Below are positions 6,960-13,881 of a stretch of 13,881 nt of DNA, piece by piece (position 1 is the stretch's first letter; every line of letters begins with the position of its first letter). Below the pieces are notes generated by a model, which searched no databases, was not told the origin of the DNA, and saw nothing but the letters and a program-made list of their open reading frames with translations. Origin of the DNA: an uncultured Parabacteroides sp. (GTDB lineage: Bacteria > Bacteroidota > Bacteroidia > Bacteroidales > Tannerellaceae); the NCBI GenBank assembly GCA_934725305.1, contig CAKVBA010000063.1, positions 1-13,881 on the forward strand, in the 5' to 3' direction. A program made the translations under genes and the position numbers.

Positions 6960-8273
6960 ATGAAAGTTTTAAAGTTTGGCGGTACTTCTGTGGGATCTGC
7001 ACAGAGAATGAAAGATGTAGCAAAACTGATTACGGGAGAACGTAATATCATCGTATTGTCTGCCATGTCGGGTACAACCAACTCGTTGGTCGAAATCTCA
7101 GACTATTTGTACAAGAAAAATCCAGATGGAGCAAATGAAGTCATCAATAAATTGGCCTCTAAATATATGGGTCATGTGGAAGAACTGTATGCGACAAACG
7201 AATACAAACAGAAAGCCAAAGAACTGATAAAATATCATTTCGAATATATCCGCACCTTCACGAAAGATCTGTTCACTCTGTTTGAAGAGAAAGTGGTGCT
7301 TGCTCAGGGTGAACTGATCTCAACCGGCATGATGAATCTCTATCTGAACGAATGTGGCGTCAACTCGGTGCTGCTGCCTGCATTGGATTATATGCGCACA
7401 GACAAGAATGCCGAACCGGATCCTGTTTATATCCGCGAGAAATTGAACAAACTGCTCGAAGAGCACAAAGAGGCTGATCTGTTCATCACTCAGGGTTATA
7501 TCTGTCGCAATGCCTACAGCGAAATCGACAACCTGCAGAGAGGCGGCAGCGACTATAGTGCCTCTTTGATTGGTGCAGCAGTAGGTGCTGAAGAGATTCA
7601 GATCTGGACAGATATCGATGGTATGCACAACAACGACCCTCGTATCGTGAACGGCACGGCTCCTATCCGTCATCTTCACTTTGAAGAGGCAGCCGAATTG
7701 GCTTACTTCGGTGCTAAGATTCTGCATCCGACCTGCATCCTTCCGGCCAAGCTGAACAATATTCCGGTGCGTCTGCTGAACACAATGCAGCCCGAAGCTC
7801 CCGGCACATTGATCTCTAACGAAACAGAAAAGGGAAAGATCAAAGCCGTTGCTGCTAAAGACAACATCACAGCTATCAAGATCAAGAGCGGTCGCATGCT
7901 GTTGGCTACAGGCTTCTTGCGCAAGGTGTTCGAAATCTTCGAGAACTATCAGACTCCGATTGACATGGTAACGACTTCCGAAGTGGGCGTTTCTTGTACA
8001 ATCGACAACTGTAAGCACCTGGAAGAGATTGTCAACGACCTGAAGAAGTATGGCACAGTTACCGTTGACAAAGATATGCTTATCGTTTGTGTTGTAGGTG
8101 ATTTGGATTGGGACAACGTTGGTTTTGAAGCTCTTATCGTACAGGCATTGAAAGACGTTCCCGTAAGAATGATCTCTTACGGCGGCAGCAACTACAACGT
8201 ATCGCTGTTGATCAAAGCCGAAGACAAACAGAAGGCATTGCAGGCACTGAGTGATCAGTTGTTTAATGCATAA
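6960..8273 (+). CDS. lysC: Aspartate kinase (monofunctional, ACT-domain regulated)
   Basis: 437 residues from the ATG at 6960. It phosphorylates aspartate to aspartyl-phosphate, the entry step to diaminopimelate, lysine, threonine and methionine. The catalytic amino-acid-kinase domain covers about 1-290: KFGGTS at 5-10, GGSDYSA at 195-201, WTDIDG at 216-221 and EAAELAYFGAKILHP at 243-257. Two ACT domains follow (about 303-366, with PIDMVTTSEVGVS, and about 373-435, with MISYGGSNYNVSLLI), the usual site of end-product feedback. No homoserine dehydrogenase is fused. An in-frame ATG at 6909 would add 17 residues, but the family's N-terminus begins exactly at MKVLKFGGTS, and a likely promoter sits just upstream of 6909. 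An A/G-rich stretch precedes the chosen start. Confidence 0.96.
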   Translation: MKVLKFGGTSVGSAQRMKDVAKLITGERNIIVLSAMSGTTNSLVEISDYLYKKNPDGANEVINKLASKYMGHVEELYATNEYKQKAKELIKYHFEYIRTFTKDLFTLFEEKVVLAQGELISTGMMNLYLNECGVNSVLLPALDYMRTDKNAEPDPVYIREKLNKLLEEHKEADLFITQGYICRNAYSEIDNLQRGGSDYSASLIGAAVGAEEIQIWTDIDGMHNNDPRIVNGTAPIRHLHFEEAAELAYFGAKILHPTCILPAKLNNIPVRLLNTMQPEAPGTLISNETEKGKIKAVAAKDNITAIKIKSGRMLLATGFLRKVFEIFENYQTPIDMVTTSEVGVSCTIDNCKHLEEIVNDLKKYGTVTVDKDMLIVCVVGDLDWDNVGFEALIVQALKDVPVRMISYGGSNYNVSLLIKAEDKQKALQALSDQLFNA

Positions 8274-8498
8274 CATATAACAACACACAAGAGGGAATGT
8301 CATACTTTGCAAACGGACACGTATCTTTACGTTCTATAGAATTATGACATTGCCCTATCAAAGGGACTGAAGATCGGGCTGTATCAAAACAACTATTTGG
8401 ATGCAGCCTTAAATGGTGTGTCAGAATTAGCAGACACACCGTCCTATCAGTCTCTTAATATTATCTATATATCTATACCTATCAATTAAGACAGAATT
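8274..8498 (+). promoter_or_regulatory. lysC-lysA spacer with three consecutive hairpins
   Basis: Three inverted repeats follow one another. First, GGG-AATGTCATA (8293-8304) pairs with TATGACATT-G-CCC (8343-8355, one bulge), enclosing ACGTA-TCTT-TACGT (8319-8332). Second is the 13/6/13 hairpin at 8377-8408. Third, GGTGTGTC (8415-8422) pairs perfectly with GACACACC (8433-8440). None is followed by a strong U run on the plus strand. No TAnnTTTG box with proper spacing is seen before lysA. They may be processing, attenuation or repeat-derived structures. Confidence 0.55.
8377..8408. repeat. 32-nt hairpin related to the tRNA-Asp terminator
   Basis: 13-nt arms and a 6-nt loop, outer pairs GGCTG/CAGCC. 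It matches the hairpin at 4962-4993 at 25 of 32 positions in the same orientation. One change pair keeps pairing (T-A to C-G), one gives a G-U wobble, one breaks a pair. No U run follows (CTTAAATGG), so it is a weaker terminator candidate than its relative. Confidence 0.6.
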
Positions 8499-9656
8499 AT
8501 GTTAAAAGGAACTTTCCCCATCGATAAATTTAAAAACCTTGCCACACCATTCTATTACTACAACATTGAACTCTTGCAAGAGACATTAGATATGGTCAAG
8601 GCAGAAGCGGGTAAATATGGCTATCATGTTCATTATGCCGTCAAAGCCAATGCCAATCCCCGTATCTTGTCGGTAATTGCAGCCAACGGACTGGGTGCCG
8701 ACTGCGTGAGCGGTGGTGAAGTTCAGGCAGCCTTGAATGCGGGTTTCCCGGCAAACAAGATTGTGTATGCAGGTGTTGGCAAAGCAGACTGGGAAATCAA
8801 TCTGGGCCTCGACAATGACATCTTCTGTTTTAATGTAGAATCGGTTGCCGAACTGGAGGTGATTCAAGAATTAGCCAAGGAGAAAGGGAAAATAGCTTCG
8901 GTCGCATTGCGTATCAATCCGGAAGTGGATGCACATACACATGCAAAGATTACAACCGGCATGCGCGAAAACAAGTTTGGCATCAATCTGAGCCAGCTCG
9001 ACAATCTGTTTGAACGCATCAAGACGATGGCCAATATCAAGCTGATTGGTATCCATTGCCACATAGGATCACAGATTACAGACATGTCGGCCTTCCGCAA
9101 TCTGGTTATCCGCGTCAATGAGATTCAGGAAGAACTGGCCAAACATGGATTAAATGTTGAGAATCTGAACTTTGGTGGCGGACTGGGTGTTGATTATTAT
9201 CATCCCAACCATCTGCCGATTGCTGCTTTTGACAACTACTTTGCTGTATTTAATAAACTGTTGGAAAAACGTCCGGGCCAACAGGTTCATTTTGAACCGG
9301 GACGATCAATCGTGGCACAATGCGGTACGCTGATCTCCAGAGTTCTTTATGTGAAAGAGGGAGATATCAAGAAGTTTGCCATCCTGGATGCCGGCTTCAC
9401 TGAACTGATCCGACCGGCTATGTATGACGCCTATCACCGCATCGAAAACATCAGCAGTGATGAGGATGTTGATATCTATGATGTGGTGGGTCCCATCTGT
9501 GAATCATCAGATGTGTTTGGCCATGACATCGAACTGAATAAGACTCACCGTGGAGACTTGATTGCTCTACGTTCAGCAGGAGCCTATGGCGAAGTGATGG
9601 CTTCGCAGTATAACTGCCGCCAGCTGCCCAAGGCCTACTATTCAGATTCTTTATAA
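8499..9656 (+). CDS. lysA: Diaminopimelate decarboxylase
   Basis: A 385-residue fold-type III PLP enzyme that decarboxylates meso-diaminopimelate to lysine, the last step of lysine synthesis. Seen in the sequence: the PLP-binding Lys49 in HYAVKANAN, HCHIGSQ around His188, the glycine-rich phosphate-binding GGGLG at 226-230, EPGRS at 266-270, CESSDVF with the partner-subunit Cys334, and GAYG with Tyr363. All expected active-site elements are present, and the length is slightly short for the family but complete at both ends. The paired presence with lysC brackets the pathway; dapA, dapB and later genes are not in the window. Confidence 0.96.
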   Translation: MLKGTFPIDKFKNLATPFYYYNIELLQETLDMVKAEAGKYGYHVHYAVKANANPRILSVIAANGLGADCVSGGEVQAALNAGFPANKIVYAGVGKADWEINLGLDNDIFCFNVESVAELEVIQELAKEKGKIASVALRINPEVDAHTHAKITTGMRENKFGINLSQLDNLFERIKTMANIKLIGIHCHIGSQITDMSAFRNLVIRVNEIQEELAKHGLNVENLNFGGGLGVDYYHPNHLPIAAFDNYFAVFNKLLEKRPGQQVHFEPGRSIVAQCGTLISRVLYVKEGDIKKFAILDAGFTELIRPAMYDAYHRIENISSDEDVDIYDVVGPICESSDVFGHDIELNKTHRGDLIALRSAGAYGEVMASQYNCRQLPKAYYSDSL

Positions 9657-9709
9657 TGTATAAAAATAGAATAACTGCTTATTTTCCCCGTGTCTGATCA
9701 ATCTTCGGA

Positions 9710-10924
9710 ATGATGGTCACGGGAGATTATTTTGTATATATGGAACGTTTGTTTGTATTCAATCATTTAGAATATGTCTTGGCTGGAATTTCCACCTTGC
9801 TATGTCTGATACAACTGGCCTATTTCTTTATTTCGTTTGCTCGCCCATTACGAAAAAGCAAGACGCTGGTTTCCCAACAGACAACAGCAACTACGCCTAT
9901 GCCTGTTTCTGTAATCGTCTATACCAAAAACGAATCAGAAAACCTGCAGAAACATCTGCCGACATTGTTGGAACAGGATTATCCGGAGTTTGAGGTAATC
10001 GTTATCAATGATGGATCGACAGACGAAAGCGATGATGTGCTCAAACGATTCGAATATAACTACAAAAATCTCTATCACACATATATACCTGAAGATACCA
10101 AATATCTCAGCCGCAAAAAGCTATCACTCACTGTTGGCATTAAAGCCGCCAAATATGACACACTTCTTTTTACAGAGGCAAACTGTATGCCTTCAAGTAA
10201 TCAATGGATAGCGAATATGGCTGCTGCCTATCAAGAGGACACAAAGATTGTGCTGGGATTCACGGCTTATCCGCACAACAAAGGCTTCTTCCATAAGCAA
10301 GTGGCCTACGACAATTTGGTCCGAGGCGTAGAATACCTCTCTTCTGCACTAAAACATCATCCTTTTGCCGGCAACGGCCATAATCTTTCTTATAAGAAAG
10401 AGCTTTTCTTTACCCATAAAGGATATTCAAAGTTCTTGAATCTGCAGGCTGGTGATGATGATCTTTTCATCAATGAGGTGGCGACCCGACAGAACACGGC
10501 TGTTGCCATTGCACATGATAGCCAGACAATCATGGCTCCGATTGACTATTTCGGTATATGGAAAGAGATGAAAGCGGCCCGTGCGGCAACACGCAAAGAA
10601 TATAAGGGCAGTCAGATTCACTATTATCGCAGTGAATCTGTCTTTTTCTTCCTCTATTTAGCCGCTACAATCGCCACCATTGGAGCTGGCATTTGTCATA
10701 GCAACTGGCTTATTACCGTCTGGGCCGTTCTGCTCTATCTATTGCGTTATCTATCCAAAGGCTTTATATTCAAGAAGCTGGCTTTGCTGTTTGGCCAACA
10801 TTCTCCGCTTCTGTGGATGCCCATTCTTGAAATCACAACCCCTTTGTTTAGTTTCTACATCTACATCTATCGGCTATTCCGCGGGAAAAAAGATTATACT
10901 TTCCGCTTGGGAAATGAAAGATAA
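9710..10924 (+). CDS. Membrane-bound family 2 glycosyltransferase
   Basis: 404 residues: an N-terminal transmembrane helix (about 24-44), a GT-A catalytic domain (about 65-290) and two or three C-terminal transmembrane helices (about 311-390). Catalytic-domain signatures are VSVIVYTKNESENL, the nucleotide-binding INDGSTDES at 99-106, the TEANC segment at 155-159 where the DxD motif normally lies, and GDDDLF at 248-253 as the likely base-bearing motif. The QxxRW motif is not clear (RAATRKEYKG at 291-300). Such proteins transfer a sugar from a nucleotide sugar to a lipid or growing polysaccharide at the cytoplasmic face of the inner membrane. Donor and acceptor are unknown; no other polysaccharide genes are near. 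The start at 9710 is uncertain, since Met11 (9740) would also keep the first helix. The helicase gene starts 27 nt after its stop. Confidence 0.88.
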   Translation: MMVTGDYFVYMERLFVFNHLEYVLAGISTLLCLIQLAYFFISFARPLRKSKTLVSQQTTATTPMPVSVIVYTKNESENLQKHLPTLLEQDYPEFEVIVINDGSTDESDDVLKRFEYNYKNLYHTYIPEDTKYLSRKKLSLTVGIKAAKYDTLLFTEANCMPSSNQWIANMAAAYQEDTKIVLGFTAYPHNKGFFHKQVAYDNLVRGVEYLSSALKHHPFAGNGHNLSYKKELFFTHKGYSKFLNLQAGDDDLFINEVATRQNTAVAIAHDSQTIMAPIDYFGIWKEMKAARAATRKEYKGSQIHYYRSESVFFFLYLAATIATIGAGICHSNWLITVWAVLLYLLRYLSKGFIFKKLALLFGQHSPLLWMPILEITTPLFSFYIYIYRLFRGKKDYTFRLGNER

Positions 10925-10951
10925 CTCCTGGTTGAACAAGAGAACAAAGCG

Positions 10952-13849
10952 ATGAAACTCACAGAAGGGACATACGAAAACTTGATAACAGATGGATTGA
11001 AGCAGGATATGCTTGATGCCTCTATAGAGGGATTAGTGTGCAAACAAGAAGATATGGATAGTGCGGAGTCGCCCAATATGATGGCCGAACATCTTAGCCG
11101 CATTATTCGTAACCGACTGTCGGAAGAGAATCTTACAGCTGAAGAACGCGCTTTGTTTGTCAACCGATTGATAAACTTTCTTGGAGAGGACAAGGAGGAA
11201 AAACTGGTGGATGAGAAGCAGATGCTTTCTGCCGTGATTTCTCAACAGGAAGAGGCGCGACTGAAGGCTACAAACCAGACATTGGTCAGGCCACAGACAG
11301 GTTTCCGCACGAGCAATCTATTTACGGGAGGACAGAGCCCTGTATCGCTAAGCAGCGAGATAGAACGCGACATCGAGAGTGCCGACAGCATTTACATGAT
11401 TGTTTCTTTCCTGAAACTGTCGGGCGTTAATCTCATCTACGACCGTCTGAAACGCTTTTGTAGTCATCCAGAGCATAAGTTGCGCATCATAACGACAACC
11501 TATTGTGGCGTAACAGAAGCCAAGGCGGTGGAACGTTTGGCAAGTCTTCCCAACACCGAGATACGCATTTCATACAATACGCAGATAGAACGTCTGCACG
11601 CCAAGTCGTATATCTTCGAGCGCAACTCCGGTTTCAGCACGGCTTATATCGGTTCAAGCAATCTGTCGAAGTCGGCCCAGACGGATGGATTGGAATGGAA
11701 CATACGAGTGACGAACGTGGAGAATCCACACATTATTGATGCCGCACTTGCCACATTCAACATCTACTGGAACAGCCACAACTTTGAGGATTTCAACAAG
11801 GGCGGTATTGAGAAACTTTATAAAGAGCTGGAGAAGACAAGAACGCCGAAGATCGCGACAGACCTGCTTAGTAAATACACCATACTGCCTCATCAGAAGC
11901 AGATACTCGACAAGTTGTCAGCAATACGCGAAGGTGGGATAAATCGCAATCTCATCGTTGCTGCCACGGGTACGGGCAAAACGGTTATCTCAGCATTCGA
12001 CTATAAAGTATTCACGGAACAAACAGTGGGCGAGCATCGGCTATTGTTCATCGCACACAGGCAGGAGATTCTGAAGCAGTCGCAACGAACATATCGTAGT
12101 GTATTGCAGGATGCCAACTTCGGTGATGTATGGGTTGGCGATTCGCGCCCGGTGAAAGGAATAGACCATCTGTTTATTTCGATTCAGACCTTCAATTCGA
12201 AGTATGACAGTGTCTTCCGGAATCTGCCGGACAACTATTATGACTACATTGTCATAGATGAAGCTCACCACCTTGTAGCAGATAGTTACCGAACTGTTCT
12301 CAACAAGTTCGCACCTCAATTGTTGATAGGCCTTACGGCCACACCAGAGCGAATGGACGGTGTGAGTCTGCTTCCCGACTTCGACAACCAGATAAGTGCA
12401 GAGATACGTCTGCCTAAGGCACTTGACGAAGGTTTGCTTACACCGTTTCAGTATCTTTGCATTAGTGACGATACCGATCTGACAGACGAAGAACTCATGC
12501 AGGGCGACCGCTATGTGGCCAGCAAACTAACAGATAAGCTCTGTAACAGTGAGCGGGTTGGTCTTATCATCAACCGCTTGCAATATTATCTGCCAGACGA
12601 ACATAAATGTCGTGCTTTAGGATTCTGTGCCACAAAGAAGCATGCACAGTTTATGGCCGAAGAGTTCTGTAAAGTTGGGTTTAAGGCAGCGTATCTTACT
12701 TCCGACAATGATGAAGAACGACTCTCGCTAAACAGACAGTTGGCCCAAGGCAAAATCAACTACCTCTTTGTTGTGGACATCTTCAACGAGGGTGTAGATA
12801 TCCCGTCTGTTGACACCGTGCTTTTCCTGCGTCCCACTGAATCGTTGACCATATTCCTGCAACAACTTGGTCGTGGTCTGCGCCTTTATCCGGGCAAACA
12901 GCAACTCACGGTCTTTGACTTCGTGGCTCAACTAAACCAGAAATACGATTTTGCCAGTCGCTTCAGGAGTCTTCTTACCAGAACAGACAAAAGTGTTGCA
13001 GAGCAGGTAAAGAATGGATTTACTCTCTTACCCCATGGTTGCACAATCCACATGGAGGAAAAGGCGCAAGAGTGTGTATTACAAAACATCAAAGCGGCCA
13101 TATATAACAAATCGCGACTTGTCAAGGAACTTCGCTCCTACACCTCAACGCCCACTCTCAGTGAGTTTATTGCCGGCAACGGACAAGATATCCGCCTTAT
13201 CTACAAGGGTGGCAATTGCTGGTCGAGCCTAAAGAAAGAGGCCGGACTATGCCAATATACCGACGACGAAAACACAAAGCGCTTCACCAAAGGAATAGGC
13301 AATTTGATACATGTAAACAGTGTGTCATATCTTAACTTCATACGCAAGGTGATGAAGTCAAAAGGCTCGATTAGCTGTAATGACCAACGAGAAGAGACGT
13401 ATGCCGTGATGCTGTATTACAGTTTGTTCGGCGATAAAATCAGTAAAATTGGCGTAGAGAGCCTTGATGAAGCATTAAGGCGTTTAGAGCATTATCCCAT
13501 CTTTGTGTCTGAAATACTGGAGCTGACAGCATATATTCTTTCAAATCTTGACAAAAAGACCTATTCCGTAGGTGAAGGAATGCCCGCAACTCTTGAGCAA
13601 TACGGCTGCTACACACGTGAAGAGGTTTTCGCTATCTTTGGTCGGCAAACGGCTGAAGAGAGGATGCAGGGATCAGTGGCAGGAGCAGTCGATATCAAAG
13701 GACTGAACACCGAACTCTTCTTCGTGACGCTTAATAAATCAGACAAGGATTTCTCTGCCAAGACTATGTATAACGATTATGTCGTAAGCGAATACGAGTT
13801 TCATTGTAAGCCTCCGGTGAACCACGTATTTCGCAATAGAAACAATTAG
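10952..13849 (+). CDS. PLD/HKD nuclease-like - DEAH superfamily 2 helicase - DUF3427-like fusion, C-terminus apparently truncated
   Basis: 965 residues. An N-terminal helical part (1-120) precedes a phospholipase-D-like domain (about 125-280) with one HKD-type motif, His216-x-Lys218 and GSSN at 234-237, so the active site would need a dimer. The SF2 helicase core (about 305-665) has Walker A ATGTGKT with Lys343, DEAH at 436-439, TATP at 463-465, EGVDIP at 613-618 and the arginine-finger motif QQLGRGLR at 637-644. The rest resembles DUF3427. The combination corresponds to the COG3886 + COG1061 + DUF3427 type, often found as accessory genes and plausibly acting on DNA, perhaps in defence or repair; that role is inference. 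The family motif MYNDYVVSEYEFH (939-951) is normally followed by W-Q-S-Q and, as I recall, roughly a hundred further residues. Here the frame reads CKPPVNHVFRNRNN and stops, suggesting replacement or deletion of the 3' end. Confidence 0.85.
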   Translation: MKLTEGTYENLITDGLKQDMLDASIEGLVCKQEDMDSAESPNMMAEHLSRIIRNRLSEENLTAEERALFVNRLINFLGEDKEEKLVDEKQMLSAVISQQEEARLKATNQTLVRPQTGFRTSNLFTGGQSPVSLSSEIERDIESADSIYMIVSFLKLSGVNLIYDRLKRFCSHPEHKLRIITTTYCGVTEAKAVERLASLPNTEIRISYNTQIERLHAKSYIFERNSGFSTAYIGSSNLSKSAQTDGLEWNIRVTNVENPHIIDAALATFNIYWNSHNFEDFNKGGIEKLYKELEKTRTPKIATDLLSKYTILPHQKQILDKLSAIREGGINRNLIVAATGTGKTVISAFDYKVFTEQTVGEHRLLFIAHRQEILKQSQRTYRSVLQDANFGDVWVGDSRPVKGIDHLFISIQTFNSKYDSVFRNLPDNYYDYIVIDEAHHLVADSYRTVLNKFAPQLLIGLTATPERMDGVSLLPDFDNQISAEIRLPKALDEGLLTPFQYLCISDDTDLTDEELMQGDRYVASKLTDKLCNSERVGLIINRLQYYLPDEHKCRALGFCATKKHAQFMAEEFCKVGFKAAYLTSDNDEERLSLNRQLAQGKINYLFVVDIFNEGVDIPSVDTVLFLRPTESLTIFLQQLGRGLRLYPGKQQLTVFDFVAQLNQKYDFASRFRSLLTRTDKSVAEQVKNGFTLLPHGCTIHMEEKAQECVLQNIKAAIYNKSRLVKELRSYTSTPTLSEFIAGNGQDIRLIYKGGNCWSSLKKEAGLCQYTDDENTKRFTKGIGNLIHVNSVSYLNFIRKVMKSKGSISCNDQREETYAVMLYYSLFGDKISKIGVESLDEALRRLEHYPIFVSEILELTAYILSNLDKKTYSVGEGMPATLEQYGCYTREEVFAIFGRQTAEERMQGSVAGAVDIKGLNTELFFVTLNKSDKDFSAKTMYNDYVVSEYEFHCKPPVNHVFRNRNN

Positions 13850-13853
13850 TCCC

Positions 13854-13880
13854 GGTTCGGTACGATTCGTTCAGATTCGC
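13854..13880. repeat. Three TTCG motifs at 10-bp spacing at the window edge
   Basis: GGTTCGGTAC, GATTCGTTCA and GATTCGC follow each other, TTCG falling at 13856, 13866 and 13876. They start right behind the truncated helicase stop codon. The window ends here, so it cannot be seen whether this is the start of a longer array, the end of an inserted element or chance. Confidence 0.35.
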
Positions 13881-13881
13881 C

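Noticed and set aside
8299..8308. Promoter -7 box upstream of lysA (TACTTTG)
   Set aside because: One base short of TAnnTTTG and without a TTG at the right distance; it also lies inside the first hairpin.
7320..8312. 330-codon open frame antisense to lysC
   Set aside because: It is a shadow of the strongly supported lysC reading frame; its Cys/Phe/Val/Gln-rich translation resembles no protein I know.
8274..8498. Lysine riboswitch upstream of lysA
   Set aside because: Three simple sequential hairpins are seen, not a five-helix junction with its conserved core, and this riboswitch class is not characteristic of Bacteroidetes.
13846..13881. C-terminal end of a minus-strand gene (11 open codons then TAA)
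   Set aside because: Far too short to support; it is open by chance as easily as by coding. Sequence beyond the window is needed.

Overview
The window looks like a chromosomal segment of a gut-type Bacteroidales (Bacteroides/Parabacteroides-like). The evidence is a CarboxypepD_reg-like/TonB-plug-like outer-membrane barrel, a TPR lipoprotein with a C-terminal HTH, a fused hisIE, and several promoters fitting the Bacteroidetes pattern TTG-(N19)-TAnnTTTG instead of the E. coli sigma70 pattern. Genus assignment is inference.

Layout. Positions 30-4485 run on the minus strand: an outer-membrane beta-barrel protein (95-2404, with its own terminator at 30-73) and a membrane-anchored TPR/coiled-coil/HTH protein (2736-4451), whose promoter sits so close to the ATG that the mRNA is probably leaderless. 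From 4486 to 4961 there is no credible gene, but there is a striking degenerate tandem array with an exact 22-bp period (core 4633-4808). Two identical tRNA-Asp(GTC) genes follow on the minus strand (5008-5081, 5114-5187), with a textbook Bacteroidetes promoter and a 13-bp-stem terminator.

From 5599 everything is on the plus strand: hisIE (two steps of histidine synthesis), an FtsE-type ABC ATPase 5 nt behind it, aspartate kinase (lysC), a 225-bp spacer with three consecutive hairpins, diaminopimelate decarboxylase (lysA), a membrane-bound family 2 glycosyltransferase, and a 965-residue protein joining a PLD/HKD nuclease-like domain, an SF2 DEAH helicase and a DUF3427-like tail. LysC and LysA are the first and last enzymes of the diaminopimelate/lysine route, so that pair is metabolically coherent; hisIE and the ATPase seem to share the transcript by position only.

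Most interesting points: (1) the 22-bp-period array, which cannot be a protein repeat (22 is not a multiple of 3) and is not CRISPR; (2) the nuclease-helicase gene, an accessory-type gene whose C-terminus departs from the family at about residue 952 and looks truncated or replaced; (3) a likely leaderless promoter for the TPR regulator; (4) two related 32-nt hairpins at 4962 and 8377 that share a 13/6/13 design with partial covariation. I cannot show that any of these is a previously undescribed system from sequence alone.
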